NCBI GenBank assembly: GCA_964468345.1
Contig: CAYXVZ010000030.1
Location: 1 to 64,000 of the forward strand
Reading direction: 5' to 3'
DNA length: 64,000 nt
Source: DALYLB01 sp964468345
GTDB lineage: Bacteria; Acidobacteriota; Blastocatellia; RBC074
Part shown: positions 52,814 through 61,459 of the stretch, piece by piece
Position numbering within the stretch: position 1 is the first letter of the stretch
Layout of the letters: every line of letters starts with the position of its first letter
The notes under the pieces: generated by a model
Database searches by the model: none
Told to the model about the DNA's origin: nothing
Seen by the model: only the letters and a program-made list of their open reading frames with translations
Made by a program: the position numbers and the translations under genes

Positions 52814-53068
52814 CTATGCGATTCGCTTGAGTTCCTCTCTGAGGACTCGCCTGATCACCTTCTCCAAGGGTTCTTTCTGCTGATTCACATATTCTCTCAA
52901 TGCAGTATTTATCAGTGTTTGGTAATTCCCACCACCTGATGCATTGACCGTATCACGAAACCAGGCAAGGATGTCGTCATCAAGTCGAATTGTGATCCGC
53001 GTTTTTCCTGGCACTGGAGGAACAATCGCCCCTCGACGTCCTTTGCTAAAATCGTATTCCTTTTTCAT
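52814..53068 (-). CDS. brnA: BrnA-type antitoxin
   Basis: An 84-residue ribbon-helix-helix antitoxin: KGRRGAIVPPVPGKTRITIRLDDDILAWFRDTVNASGGGNYQTLINTALREYVNQQ. It represses its own operon and neutralises BrnT. Its ATG overlaps the BrnT stop (ATGA), with GGAGGA upstream. Confidence 0.92.
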   Translation of the reverse strand: MKKEYDFSKGRRGAIVPPVPGKTRITIRLDDDILAWFRDTVNASGGGNYQTLINTALREYVNQQKEPLEKVIRRVLREELKRIA

Positions 53069-53334
53069 ATTCCTCCTGTATATTGCCGGCGCTCTCGCGG
53101 TGAGGCATCACGGGCTGAAAAAATGCGGATGTTCTCCCCTCGATAGTTATAGACAACCATCAGAATTCGCCCAAGGGCGTCTGCACTGAGTGAAATAATA
53201 CGCTCTTCATGCGGATAATCGTCGGCTTGAGTCAAAGCAAATTCATCTTCAAGAACGAAAACGGCATCTGCAAAGTCAACCCCGTGCTTACGCAGATTGC
53301 TGGCAGCCTTCTTCTCGTCCCATTCATATCCCAT
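53065..53334 (-). CDS. brnT: BrnT-type ribonuclease toxin
   Basis: An 89-residue RelE-like toxin: YEWDEKKAASNLRKHGVDFADAVFVLEDEFALTQADDYPHEERIISLSADALGRILMVVYNYRGENIRIFSARDASPRERRQY matches BrnT over its full length. Start 53334 gives the family N-terminus. It lies upstream of brnA in the usual toxin-first order. Confidence 0.93.
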   Translation of the reverse strand: MGYEWDEKKAASNLRKHGVDFADAVFVLEDEFALTQADDYPHEERIISLSADALGRILMVVYNYRGENIRIFSARDASPRERRQYTGGI

Positions 53335-53544
53335 ATCGACATTGTATGCACATAAGTACACAGTGGCAAGTATTCAGGACGTCTCCGGGTGCAGAACATA
53401 TCTTATAGAGAGCTTGAGGGGCCTAGTATTGAACACCGATACGTGTTGGGCCTCAAATTTGATATAAATCGAATGGCCCTTCTGCCATCCGTAGATCCTT
53501 ACGATCACGAATTCAAGATCGTTCCCGGGAAAGGCGATGCCGTC

Positions 53545-53640
53545 ATGAAAGTACAAGATGGAATTTGGACAATCGAGAATATTCTCTCAGCCGCGGAGTG
53601 TTCGGAATACATCGCGTTCATTGAGAAAAATCCTCTTTGA
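53545..53640 (+). pseudogene. N-terminal fragment of a 2OG-Fe(II) oxygenase-like protein
   Basis: A 31-codon stub: DGIWTIENILSAAECSEYIAFIEKN resembles the first segment of prolyl-4-hydroxylase-like enzymes (I.V.ENFLS.EECE.LI). It then stops; no continuation is found. It looks like a second, decayed oxygenase gene. Confidence 0.5.
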
Positions 53641-53737
53641 GATCGTCGCGAGTCTTGCTGGTTTCCGGTAGTGCTAGGTTCGTGGCAAAGTTATACGGGT
53701 TCATCATCTTGATGAACGCCATTCCACAGGACCGATG

Positions 53738-53983
53738 ATGAACCAACAACCAAATTATATTGACCGCATCACCATTGACCCTGCGATCTGTCACGGGAAG
53801 CCGACGATCCGCGGGCTTCGCTATCCGGTTGAGATCATCCTTGAATTGCTCAGCTCTGGAATGACCACGGAGGAAATTCTTGAAGACTACGAAGATCTCG
53901 AACGAGAGGACATTCTGGCGGCGCTCGCGTACGCGGCTCGCCTCAGCCGCATCAAACGAATTGAGCCCGCGACCGCTACATGA
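53738..53983 (+). CDS. DUF433 antitoxin-like protein
   Basis: An 81-residue DUF433 protein: NYIDRITIDPAICHGKPTIRGLRYPVEIILELLSSGMTTEEILEDYEDLEREDILAALAYAARLS. DUF433 usually pairs with DUF5615 PIN-like proteins as toxin-antitoxin; here the next gene begins at its stop (ATGA). ATG 53738 is preferred to 53735 on ribosome-binding site spacing. Confidence 0.9.
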   Translation: MNQQPNYIDRITIDPAICHGKPTIRGLRYPVEIILELLSSGMTTEEILEDYEDLEREDILAALAYAARLSRIKRIEPATAT

Positions 53984-54153
53984 ATTTTCTCGTTGACGCA
54001 CACCTGCCGCGCAAACGGGCGACCTTGCTGAACGCCAAAGGGCACCACGCGATTCATACTCTTGATCTTCCCTTGAGAAATCGCACGCCGGATGCCCTGA
54101 TCAATGAGGGTTCCCTGGCCGAGGCAAGTATCCATAAATCTACAGTTCCTTGA
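53980..54153 (+). pseudogene. DUF5615 PIN-like protein, C-terminally truncated
   Basis: 57 residues: MNFLVDAHLPRKRATLLNAKGHHAIHTLDLPLRNRTPDALIN then an unrelated tail. DUF5615 proteins have about 110-120 residues; the second half with further acidic residues is lost. The tail overlaps the end of the convergent 54140 gene, so a deletion joined them. Confidence 0.75.
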
Positions 54154-54502
54154 CTCGAATTAAGTCTTCGTCAGAACACAAGCCAAACTCCTGAAGAATC
54201 ATGTCTAGTCCGCTTTCGCGCAATATCTCTTCTTTCTTCTCAAGGGAATCAATCTCTTTTTGTCTTTTGGCGCGGAACGATTCTGCACAGTTGTCCTTGG
54301 CCTGAACGATACGAGACCGAACCAGTTTCAGCCGGGCTTTCAGAAGTTGTTTTGCCAACCGAAGGGCGATCGTTTTCTTCGCGTCAGCCTCAGCGGGGAG
54401 AGCTTCTCTGTATATTTTCATGGCGTGATGCAGCGACATCTCTAAATCCTCTACACGGGTTGCGTGTGAGTTCCAGCTATACATACCTACCCACTGTGCC
54501 AT
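54140..54502 (-). CDS. Hypothetical protein, helical
   Basis: A 120-residue charged helical protein (KKTIALRLAKQLLKARLKLVRSRIVQAKDNCAESFRAKRQKEIDSLEKKEEILRESGLDMILQEFG) preceded by GAGGTGAAAT. No family recognised. The stop overlaps the truncated DUF5615 gene on the other strand. Confidence 0.6.
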   Translation of the reverse strand: MAQWVGMYSWNSHATRVEDLEMSLHHAMKIYREALPAEADAKKTIALRLAKQLLKARLKLVRSRIVQAKDNCAESFRAKRQKEIDSLEKKEEILRESGLDMILQEFGLCSDEDLIRVKEL

Positions 54503-54801
54503 ATTTCACCTCGACATTTGTTGGAAGCCACCATCTTCTCGATGGACCTACTTTCCGCATATGAACCGTCGAACGTGAAAATTAGACCGAAGATGGCACA
54601 ACCCGTTTAGATCTGTATGTATAAACATTTTTTGCCAATAGTCTGCATAGAAATACTTTTACGATCCGGTCAAATGACATTGCGCCTGCGGGGCCGAAGA
54701 TTTTAGTATGCCCTCGGATTCCAAAAATTCCTTTTGCCAAAAACTTCGTGAGGCAGCCACGCCTCAATCCGTTCTCTGATGCAGCGTACCCTTGGCTCTC
54801 T
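54503..54801. other. 299-bp AT-rich region without a gene
   Basis: Divergent region between the 54140 gene and the ADOP permease. I see no repeat, hairpin or clear promoter; the frame upstream of the permease start is open only briefly. Confidence 0.5.
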
Positions 54802-57153
54802 ATGCTCAACGATCTCAAACATGCCTGCAGGCGATTGCGAACCTCGACAGGATTTACAACGGTTGCAGTCATTACACTTGCCCTTTCGATCGGAGTGAAC
54901 ACCGCGATCTTCAGTGTAGCGGATGCCGTTCTTTTCAGACCGCTTCCCTATCATGAACCGGAGCGAGTCTTCGTGATGCGGATGAAAAACCGGCAGAGCG
55001 ACCAGCGTTACACGCTGGTCCGCCATCTTTATCTGCAAACCGTCAGCGCCGGCCAGGCAGGGATCGGAGAAATTGGCCTCTATGACGATGGCCCCAGATT
55101 GATTCTTCCCACATCGGATGGCGCGCGCAGAATGCCCACGATCGCAGTGAATCCCGCCTATTTCCGGGTGTTGGGGATCCGCCCGGCGCGGGGGCGACTT
55201 TTCGATGCAGGAGACACAACGCAACCCGGACGACCGGCCCTGCTGTCTTATGCGGCATGGCAGCAGCAATTCGGCGGCGAGGAAAAAATTGTGGGCCGAC
55301 AGGTTCCGATCGGTTCGATGACATTCGACATCATCGGCATTCTGCCGCCTGGATTTCTCTTTCCCCATCCGTGGACGGAAAAGCCCGAATTGATCACGCT
55401 GATGGAACCCGTACCTGCCGGAGCGAGGGGTGGTACCTTTTACCCGATCGTACGCTTGCAACCCGGCGTCACGGTCGAGCAGGCGCAGGCTGCGATCCAA
55501 TCGATGGTCGCACCGCTGATGAAGGAAGATCCGAATGTTTTGCCGGTGCTCGATGATGCCCGGCAGGTGATTTATCCGGTGGGGCGTCCGCTGATGGGCT
55601 TTCTGCTGGCGGCGGCTGTTTTTGTCCTGCTCATTGGATGCGCGAATCTTTCGATTATGCTGTTGGCGAGAACCAGACGGAACGAACGGGAAATGGGCGT
55701 GCGAGCAGCGCTCGGTGCAAGCCGCGTTCAACTGGTGCGGCCTGTTTTCTTTGAAGCTGCGCTGTTAAGTCTGGCGGGCGTCGGCCCCGCAGTGCTCGGC
55801 ACCTCTTTGGTCTTTGAAACTTTGCTGCGGCAAGTGCCCCGCCTCGCGTATGGAAATGCGCCGGTGGGAATCAACCTCCGCGTCATTCTTTTCACGCTCG
55901 GGCTGAGTCTGCTGTCCGGCTTTCTGTTCTCCGTCGTGCCTGCCTGGCGAGCCGCGCAGGTGGATGCGCAAAAGCTGATTCTGGGTCAACGCACGGCAGG
56001 AGGTGGACATCGGGGGCGATTGGGCCGGCCGATGGTTCTGGTGCAGACGGCCCTTGCTCTGACGCTTGTTTTCGGAGCCTTCTTGGCCACCCAGGCATTT
56101 TTGTCAGTGCTGCGAATGCCGCTCGGCTTCACCCCTGAAAACATCCTAACGATCGACATCCGCGCAACCGGGGAAAGCGGCGTCGATCGACAGGCCTTTT
56201 ATATTCGTGCCCTTGAAATGCTGGCGCGGCGTCCGGACATAACGGCCGTCGGCGCGGCAGGCTCAATTCCGCTGGATGGAAATGCACCGGATGATGCCGT
56301 ACTCGACCCGCAGACCAAGAAACCTCTGGCCGGCATTATTTATGTACTGCCCGGATATTTCGAAACGCTTCGCATCGCGCTGCTGCAGGGCCGATCGTTG
56401 AATTGGGAAGATGTGCGCGGAAATGCAGACGCTGCGGTCCTTGGCGAGGCGACGGCGCGCAAACTCTTTCCCAGACAAAACCCGCTGGGGCAGAGGATCA
56501 GTGATCATAGCGGTCGGCAGTTCACGGTCGTCGGTGTGGTGGAAGATGTCCGAAAGAGTATGGATCGCGAAAGCGAACCGCCCGTCTATATAATCCCGGG
56601 CGAAGCCACGCGCAGTCTGACCCTTATGGCAAGAACTGGCGTCCGGCTCGACCGGTTGCCGGTGGAGTTGAAGCGGGAGATCGGCGCACTCAATCCCAAC
56701 ATGCCGATCAAAGTTGAATGGTATTCGGATTCGATCCGCGACTTGACGGCATATCGCAATCCCCGATTCCAAACCCTGGTGCTCGGTTCCTTTGCCGGGC
56801 TAGCGCTCCTTCTGACTGGCCTCGGAATTTTCGGCGTGGTCTCCTTTTCGATTGTGGCCCGAACGCATGAGATGGCGGTCCGGCTTGCCCTGGGAGCCAC
56901 GCCGCGATATCTAGCAAACAAAGCGGTAACCCAAACGCTGCTTCCCGTAACCATCGGCCTGGTCGTTGGGTGCATATTGATTCGCTGGTCTACTCGGTTC
57001 GCATCGTCCCAATTGGTGGGCATTGATGTGCACTCACCGGCGATGCTCCTTTCGGCCATGATTGTGGTGGTTACGATAGCAATGCTGGCGGCCTACCTGT
57101 CAGCACGACGCGTATGGCGCGTTGATCCGATTACTGTATTGCGAATGGAATAA
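54802..57153 (+). CDS. ADOP-family FtsX-like ABC permease
   Basis: A 783-residue permease: LNDLKHACRRLRTSTGFTTVAVITLALSIGVNTAIFSVADAVLFRPLPYHEPERV is the hallmark of MacB-like ADOP permeases. It then has a periplasmic domain, three helices (about 270-410, AVFVLLIGCANLSIMLLARTRRNEREMGVRAALGASRVQL), a second periplasmic part and a C-terminal FtsX triple helix (ALLLTGLGIFGVVSFSIVARTHEMAVRLALGATPRYL). No ATPase gene is adjacent, as usual for 'orphan' ADOPs. Start 54802 matches the family. Confidence 0.9.
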   Translation: MLNDLKHACRRLRTSTGFTTVAVITLALSIGVNTAIFSVADAVLFRPLPYHEPERVFVMRMKNRQSDQRYTLVRHLYLQTVSAGQAGIGEIGLYDDGPRLILPTSDGARRMPTIAVNPAYFRVLGIRPARGRLFDAGDTTQPGRPALLSYAAWQQQFGGEEKIVGRQVPIGSMTFDIIGILPPGFLFPHPWTEKPELITLMEPVPAGARGGTFYPIVRLQPGVTVEQAQAAIQSMVAPLMKEDPNVLPVLDDARQVIYPVGRPLMGFLLAAAVFVLLIGCANLSIMLLARTRRNEREMGVRAALGASRVQLVRPVFFEAALLSLAGVGPAVLGTSLVFETLLRQVPRLAYGNAPVGINLRVILFTLGLSLLSGFLFSVVPAWRAAQVDAQKLILGQRTAGGGHRGRLGRPMVLVQTALALTLVFGAFLATQAFLSVLRMPLGFTPENILTIDIRATGESGVDRQAFYIRALEMLARRPDITAVGAAGSIPLDGNAPDDAVLDPQTKKPLAGIIYVLPGYFETLRIALLQGRSLNWEDVRGNADAAVLGEATARKLFPRQNPLGQRISDHSGRQFTVVGVVEDVRKSMDRESEPPVYIIPGEATRSLTLMARTGVRLDRLPVELKREIGALNPNMPIKVEWYSDSIRDLTAYRNPRFQTLVLGSFAGLALLLTGLGIFGVVSFSIVARTHEMAVRLALGATPRYLANKAVTQTLLPVTIGLVVGCILIRWSTRFASSQLVGIDVHSPAMLLSAMIVVVTIAMLAAYLSARRVWRVDPITVLRME

Positions 57154-57241
57154 AGGCATACGTAATCGGGGAGTAAACATACAGACACTGCCCTAATCGG
57201 TGTTTTCATGATTTGTTCCCCTGTAACAACGACCTTTGCAA

Positions 57242-57994
57242 TCAGGCTGCAAAACCGCCATCAATCTTGAGACCCGCGCCTGTAATGAAGCTCGCTTCGG
57301 CGCTGGCGAGATAGGCGACCATTCCGGCAATCTCGTCAGCTTGGCCGTAGCGCGGAATCGCTAGCGTCTTTTTCATGCTTTCGGCAAACGGGCCTTCTGC
57401 CGGATTCATTTCAGTGTCTACCGGGCCAGGCTGAATGTTGTTGACGGTGATTCCGCGAGGGCCCAGATCGCGCGCCAGTCCGCGTGTGAACCCGGCCACC
57501 GCCGCTTTGGTCAGCGCGTAAACCGAGCCGCCTGCAAAAGGCACGAGATCGCTGTTGACGCTGCCGATCATGATGATTCTCCCTCCTTCAGTCATATGCC
57601 GGACAGCTGCCTGCGTAGCGACAAAAACCCCTTTGATATTCACCGCGACGAGCCGGTCAAATTCTTCCATTGAAAATTCGTCAATCGGCGCAAGCGTGGC
57701 GATGCCTGCATTGTTGACGAGAATGTCGAGCCGGCCAAAGGTTTTGACCGCTTCGGCGACAGCGGCTTTCACTGCGCCGGCATCCATGCTGTCGGCGTGA
57801 ATCGCGTGCGCTTTGCCGCCTGCCGTTGCAATGGCGCGCGCAACTTCCTCGGCCTTTTGCGGCGAACTGGCATAGGTGAAGGCCACGGCTGCGCCGTCCG
57901 CTGCCAGGCGTTTGACGATTGCCGCGCCGATGCCTTTTGAGCCGCCGGTGACCAGCGCGACCTTGCCCGCTAAGTTTTGTGCTTTTGTAGCCAC
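57242..57994 (-). CDS. Short-chain dehydrogenase/reductase
   Basis: A 250-residue classical SDR: NAD(P) motif TGGSKGIGAAI, NNAG, catalytic S (GSVNSD) with Y-x3-K in VYALTKAAVAGF, and PGPVDTEMNP. Resembles 3-oxoacyl-ACP reductase-like enzymes. Substrate unknown. Convergent with the ADOP permease. Confidence 0.93.
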   Translation of the reverse strand: MATKAQNLAGKVALVTGGSKGIGAAIVKRLAADGAAVAFTYASSPQKAEEVARAIATAGGKAHAIHADSMDAGAVKAAVAEAVKTFGRLDILVNNAGIATLAPIDEFSMEEFDRLVAVNIKGVFVATQAAVRHMTEGGRIIMIGSVNSDLVPFAGGSVYALTKAAVAGFTRGLARDLGPRGITVNNIQPGPVDTEMNPAEGPFAESMKKTLAIPRYGQADEIAGMVAYLASAEASFITGAGLKIDGGFAA

Positions 57995-58712
57995 GATTTC
58001 TCCTTCTGGTTATCCTTCTCGTGTTTGCCGCCGTGACGGAGGCCTCTTGCAATGTCATCACTATGCAAAAGTGTGACGCAATGCACATCCCGTGATCGAA
58101 GGCTTATTTACTACCACCATCGTGGTAGTCCCGTTTCCCGCGTACAGGCGGAATGATGATATTGCGGCGTCCGAAACAGCGGGCATCCACAGAGAACGCA
58201 GCGCATTCCTTTCTTACATGTGTCGAATTTTTCCACATCGAGTCCGGGGAAATCATCGTGAAAGGGCTTCGATAAAGCCCCCTCATCCATCAGAGGAACC
58301 TGCGTGAACTCGATTGACGGCCTTGGGCCCAACTGCTTCGATTGCCAACTTCCCCTTCGCCTTGAATTGAGAGAGCGCAGGGTAACCGAGGGCCGCCAGG
58401 TCCGAAGCGACTTCGTCTTCACTGACGTCGGAAAGCTCCTCGGGAGCGGACGTGAAAGGGAGATCAGATTCAGAGAATCGCTGGGTGCTCATCACTCATC
58501 TCGGACTTGAATCCAAGCTGCAGCCGGATTCAAGTCATTGGACGCTGCGGCTGGCTGATATCCATGACCGCATCAAATTTTCGTCGGACCCGATCAGGAT
58601 GGCTCGACGAGCCGGGAGAAGACAGGCCAGTACTGCAGCCAGTACGATCAGTCTTCAAGACGCTTTCTAAAAATTGGCAGATGGACGGCTCCCTTGGCAT
58701 AAATTGGATTGT
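57995..58712. other. About 720-bp decayed region
   Basis: No intact gene. Short frames on both strands have no recognisable domains or start signals; the only recognisable piece is a Uma2 remnant (58470-58605). It marks recombination and decay between the SDR and DUF433 genes. Confidence 0.6.
58470..58605 (+). pseudogene. Uma2 C-terminal remnant
   Basis: About 136 bp nearly identical in sense to 48362-48487: NRWVLITHLGLESKLQPDS, then TLRLADIHDRIKFSSDPIR. Only the last quarter of the gene survives. Confidence 0.85.
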
Positions 58713-59006
58713 ATGAGCGTTACTGCTGTCAAAAACGAACTCGATGTCGCACTGCAAACTGAAATCGTTGGTGGTGAGTTGTATACCTTTTATTCTCTGG
58801 GTCAACATATCGTGGTGGCCCCAGGCGTATGCGGTGGGCGCCCCACAATCAAATATACTCGGTTGGATGCCCGACACATTGTCGCCATGATTCGTAGTGG
58901 TGAAGACCCAACCACAATCGCTGGCCGTCATCAGGTCCCCGAAGAAGCCATTGCTGAGGCGATCTCTTTGGATAAAATCTATGATTACGAAGCGAGTTAT
59001 GCATGA
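58713..59006 (+). CDS. DUF433 antitoxin-like protein
   Basis: A 97-residue DUF433 protein: HIVVAPGVCGGRPTIKYTRLDARHIVAMIRSGEDPTTIAGRHQVPEEAIAEAISL. It overlaps the next gene by ATGA. A second DUF433/DUF5615 pair, not closely similar to that at 53.7 kb. Start 58713 is the ATG closest to family length. Confidence 0.88.
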   Translation: MSVTAVKNELDVALQTEIVGGELYTFYSLGQHIVVAPGVCGGRPTIKYTRLDARHIVAMIRSGEDPTTIAGRHQVPEEAIAEAISLDKIYDYEASYA

Positions 59007-59371
59007 TCGTGCTCGATGAGCAGCTGCATGATGATCGCATCTCTATTGCAATCGCTTAGTGGTATCTCGGGAAAGTCATCCAACTCCAATCCTTACGACC
59101 TGGCACGATCATCAGAGACGACGCCGTACCTTCCTTACTGATTAAACAGAATCAGCCAACCTTTATCACAATAAACTATGATGATTTTTGGCTGAAAGCG
59201 CCTGCCCACTCCACATATTGCATTGCCTGCTTTAAGTTCTCAATTGAGAGAAAATTGGAAATCCCTGGCCGACTTCGTGATCTGTTTAGCTTCACAGAAT
59301 TTGATACGTGGAATAAGCGAGCGGGTAAAATCATTTCAGTCACGGAAGACTCCATTCGCTATTATGATTAA
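59003..59371 (+). pseudogene. DUF5615 PIN-like gene with in-frame TAG
   Basis: A frame of 122 codons interrupted by one TAG at 59057-59059 (codon 19): MIVLDEQLHDDRISIAIA, stop, then WYLGKVIQLQSLRPGTIIRD and onward (DDAVPSLLIKQNQPTFITINYDDFW) to RYYD. The family core is otherwise complete with its acidic residues. A single nonsense mutation has probably silenced the toxin; no amber suppressor is found among the tRNAs in the window. Confidence 0.8.
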
Positions 59372-59698
59372 TCACTCCTCGCAAGTCAGGTTCTCAATCG
59401 AAAGATCCTGCACATAACGAGCGATGGCATCGAGAATCGCCTGTTCGATTGCCGGATGCGCCTGCTCATATTCCCAGGCGTCGAGCAGGCGGGAGATGGC
59501 TTCTTGCTGTGCCTCTTCCGTCAGTTCATGCCAGAACTCCTCTTCAGCGAAGTGGTGCCGGATATGATCTTCGGTATAGCACAGCGCAGAAATCGCGCGG
59601 CGCACTTCGGCATCAGCTTCGCATTGCAGATTTTCCGGCGCGTGCGCCCGCAGTCGATCGAAGGTCGTTCGACTCAGGACCATCACTGAGTGCTGCAT
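59372..59698 (-). CDS. Hypothetical protein, acidic
   Basis: A 108-residue acidic helical protein (EVRRAISALCYTEDHIRHHFAEEEFWHELTEEAQQEAISRLLDAWEYEQAHPAIEQAILDAIARY). Start 59698 follows AGAAGGAGGGAACAG. Same strand as the Rad52-like gene; role unknown. Confidence 0.65.
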   Translation of the reverse strand: MQHSVMVLSRTTFDRLRAHAPENLQCEADAEVRRAISALCYTEDHIRHHFAEEEFWHELTEEAQQEAISRLLDAWEYEQAHPAIEQAILDAIARYVQDLSIENLTCEE

Positions 59699-59750
59699 AG
59701 ACTGTTCCCTCCTTCTGATGATGTGCATAAGTTCGCGTACAAGTTCCCGG

Positions 59751-60437
59751 TCATTCCCGCGGAAGGGATGGGACCAATTTGCGAAGGTGCGCGATTAAAG
59801 CCGAGGCGGCGCGGCGCGAGATTTCTCCGAGACTCGCCCTGTAGGTGTTTTGGCAAACGGCTTCCGCATCCAGTTGCGATCGCCTGGCCAGGAGCCAGAT
59901 CAGAGACAACTGCCTGGGCGAAATCAGATCGCCCTTCGTCTTTGCAAGCGGGTCGAAGGAGGAAGTCGGCGGCGCGCCCTCTTCCTCGGCATCGTCAACG
60001 TCTGGAGCCGGCGTTCCATTCCGGTATACATCGCGCGCGATCCCGAACTTCGCCGCCGCACGTTTCAGCGCCTCCTGCTCCGCGCGCTGAATGCCGTTCT
60101 CGCAATCCGCAAGGCCTGCCCCGATGCCTTCGCGCGTGACACCCTGGACCGTGATCGCCGCGGTGACGATGACGAAATCGCCGACTTCCAGAATACCGCG
60201 AATCGCATAGGACCAATCGGGCGTCAGCCGGTCGAGAAGATCCGCAATGACCGTCCATTCCAGGGAATGCGCCGGCTCTCCGAAGGCTTTGCGATTGCCG
60301 CTCCACTTCGCGATCTCCCGCCAGGTGATTCCGGCGCGAAATCGCTTCAGCAACGAAGCGAACCCGGCCTCCGCAGCGATCGACAAGCTTTTGCCCGGAG
60401 ACGGGGGTATGGATCTTGGCCGGCCGTTGCTGTTCAT
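59751..60437 (-). CDS. Rad52-family single-strand annealing protein
   Basis: A 228-residue recombinase-like protein: WSYAIRGILEVGDFVIVTAAITVQGVTREGIG, then NGIQRAEQEALKRAAAKFGIARDVYRNG, the conserved Rad52/Rad22 core, and an acidic linker with a helical C-terminus. Such proteins anneal single strands in phages and ICEs and pair with SSB. Start 60437 follows AAGGAGG. Upstream lies a promoter-like repeat (60486-60520). Confidence 0.85.
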   Translation of the reverse strand: MNSNGRPRSIPPSPGKSLSIAAEAGFASLLKRFRAGITWREIAKWSGNRKAFGEPAHSLEWTVIADLLDRLTPDWSYAIRGILEVGDFVIVTAAITVQGVTREGIGAGLADCENGIQRAEQEALKRAAAKFGIARDVYRNGTPAPDVDDAEEEGAPPTSSFDPLAKTKGDLISPRQLSLIWLLARRSQLDAEAVCQNTYRASLGEISRRAASALIAHLRKLVPSLPRE

Positions 60438-60485
60438 GCCGCTGCCTCCTTGCCATTGGAATCTGGCGAACTGCCAGATCGTCAT

Positions 60486-60520
60486 TTGCATAACCTGCGA
60501 GCCGCCTTCTTTTTCAATTG
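60486..60520 (-). promoter_or_regulatory. Repeated promoter-like element upstream of the Rad52-like gene
   Basis: Reads leftward as TTGAAA, 18 bp, TTATGC within a block that recurs at 61282-61320 (core TTTGCATAACCTGC). The two copies share more than 25 bases and lie 50-80 bp upstream of start codons. Confidence 0.5.
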
Positions 60521-60669
60521 TGAGAAAGCAGATCGACTTAATCATCGACTCTGCAGGAGACATGTCTGATTGGTATCGCCGCCAAAGCGCTGATGAAGGC
60601 TTGAAGGGAGCAATTGCGATGATAAATGCGAGGCGGGGCCGTAGTGGCAGGCTGAGGGGAAAGTGCACT

Positions 60670-60900
60670 CTAGGCAGCTTGCAGTTTAAATCGTAGCTGC
60701 ATGATCTTCGCCGGATCGGTAATCGCCAACTCTTCCTGTGTCTCTCCGTTGTCGGTCGTAAACTCGACTAAACACCCGGGAGGGTGATGCTCGTTCCCCT
60801 CGAAAATATCGATGACTGTTCCAACATCCCCTCGCCTCAAGCCGCTTTCGGGAACGTCAACAAGTAGCGCAACAAGATCGAAAACTTTTACTTCATCCAT
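60670..60900 (-). CDS. DUF4926 protein
   Basis: A 76-residue beta-rich protein: VKVFDLVALLVDVPESGLRRGDVGTVIDIFEGNEHHPPGCLVEFTTDNGETQEELAIT is the DUF4926 pattern. Start follows AAAGGAAAG. Such proteins often accompany toxin-like genes in mobile regions; no partner is present here. Confidence 0.88.
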   Translation of the reverse strand: MDEVKVFDLVALLVDVPESGLRRGDVGTVIDIFEGNEHHPPGCLVEFTTDNGETQEELAITDPAKIMQLRFKLQAA

Positions 60901-61067
60901 ATCACTTTCCTTTCACGTAGCACGTAGTCAGTCGTGGGAAATCCGATCCGTATTCAACAATCCACGACGTTCTTATCACGGCGGTCATTTCTTCAAAAGT
61001 TATCTGATAAAAACATTTCTCACCCACTTAAAACAAGACAGGCGGTGCCCCGGAAAATCTTTCGCCA

Positions 61068-61202
61068 TCAGGATCGCACCAGACGCGAAAGAAGCGAGCC
61101 GGCAACCATCCCAAGCACCAGCCGGCCGGGCCAGGTCGTCGTCAGAATCTCACCGATCGTGTACAACAGATGGTAAAGCGGCGCCAGGTCAATCAGGTCC
61201 AT
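61068..61202 (-). CDS. 44-residue membrane protein
   Basis: A short gene with a hydrophobic helix (LYHLLYTIGEILTTTWPGRL then VLGMVAGSLLSRLV). It is preceded by GAGGAG 8 bp before the ATG and, 80-120 bp upstream, by the same promoter-like repeat that precedes the Rad52-like gene. No family recognised. The shared control region argues that it is a real gene. Confidence 0.55.
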   Translation of the reverse strand: MDLIDLAPLYHLLYTIGEILTTTWPGRLVLGMVAGSLLSRLVRS

Positions 61203-61281
61203 CGAAGGTCTCCTCAGGTTATGAGTGGATTTGCCCAGAAGCCTGCCGCCCGCCCTGTATTGGCGATGCGGCCCGATCCTC

Positions 61282-61320
61282 TTTGCATAACCTGCAGACC
61301 GCTTCCTTTTTTGTTCAATT
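61282..61320 (-). promoter_or_regulatory. Repeated promoter-like element upstream of the 44-residue gene
   Basis: Contains TTTGCATAACCTGCAGACCG, the second copy of the 60486-60520 block. Confidence 0.45.
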
Positions 61321-61401
61321 TCTGATGTATTTGTCTTTGTTAAAGTAACTTGATCGTTTTCATCGCATCGAATTTTCTAGCTTTTTGTTCAAATTTATAG
61401 C

Positions 61402-61459
61402 TTGACGCCGCTTGCTTGATTGCAGTATAAGCTGTATTCGTTGAATAGAGATATTCAAC
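61402..61459 (+). promoter_or_regulatory. Promoter and palindromic operator upstream of the tRNA array
   Basis: TTGACG (61402-61407), 18-bp spacer, TATAAG (61426-61431), then the palindrome GTTGAATAGAGATATTCAAC (61440-61459) at the expected transcription start. It points toward the array, 400 bp downstream, with no gene in between. Repression by a dimeric regulator is inferred. Confidence 0.6.

Noticed and set aside
58283..58495. 70-codon leftward frame in the decayed region (MSTQRFSESDLPFTSAPEE...)
   Set aside because: It begins antisense to a Uma2 remnant, has no ribosome-binding site and no recognisable family; treated as chance or decayed.
59057..59059. TAG in DUF5615 considered as recoding by an amber suppressor from the array
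   Set aside because: All 17 array anticodons were read and none is CTA; a nonsense mutation is simpler.
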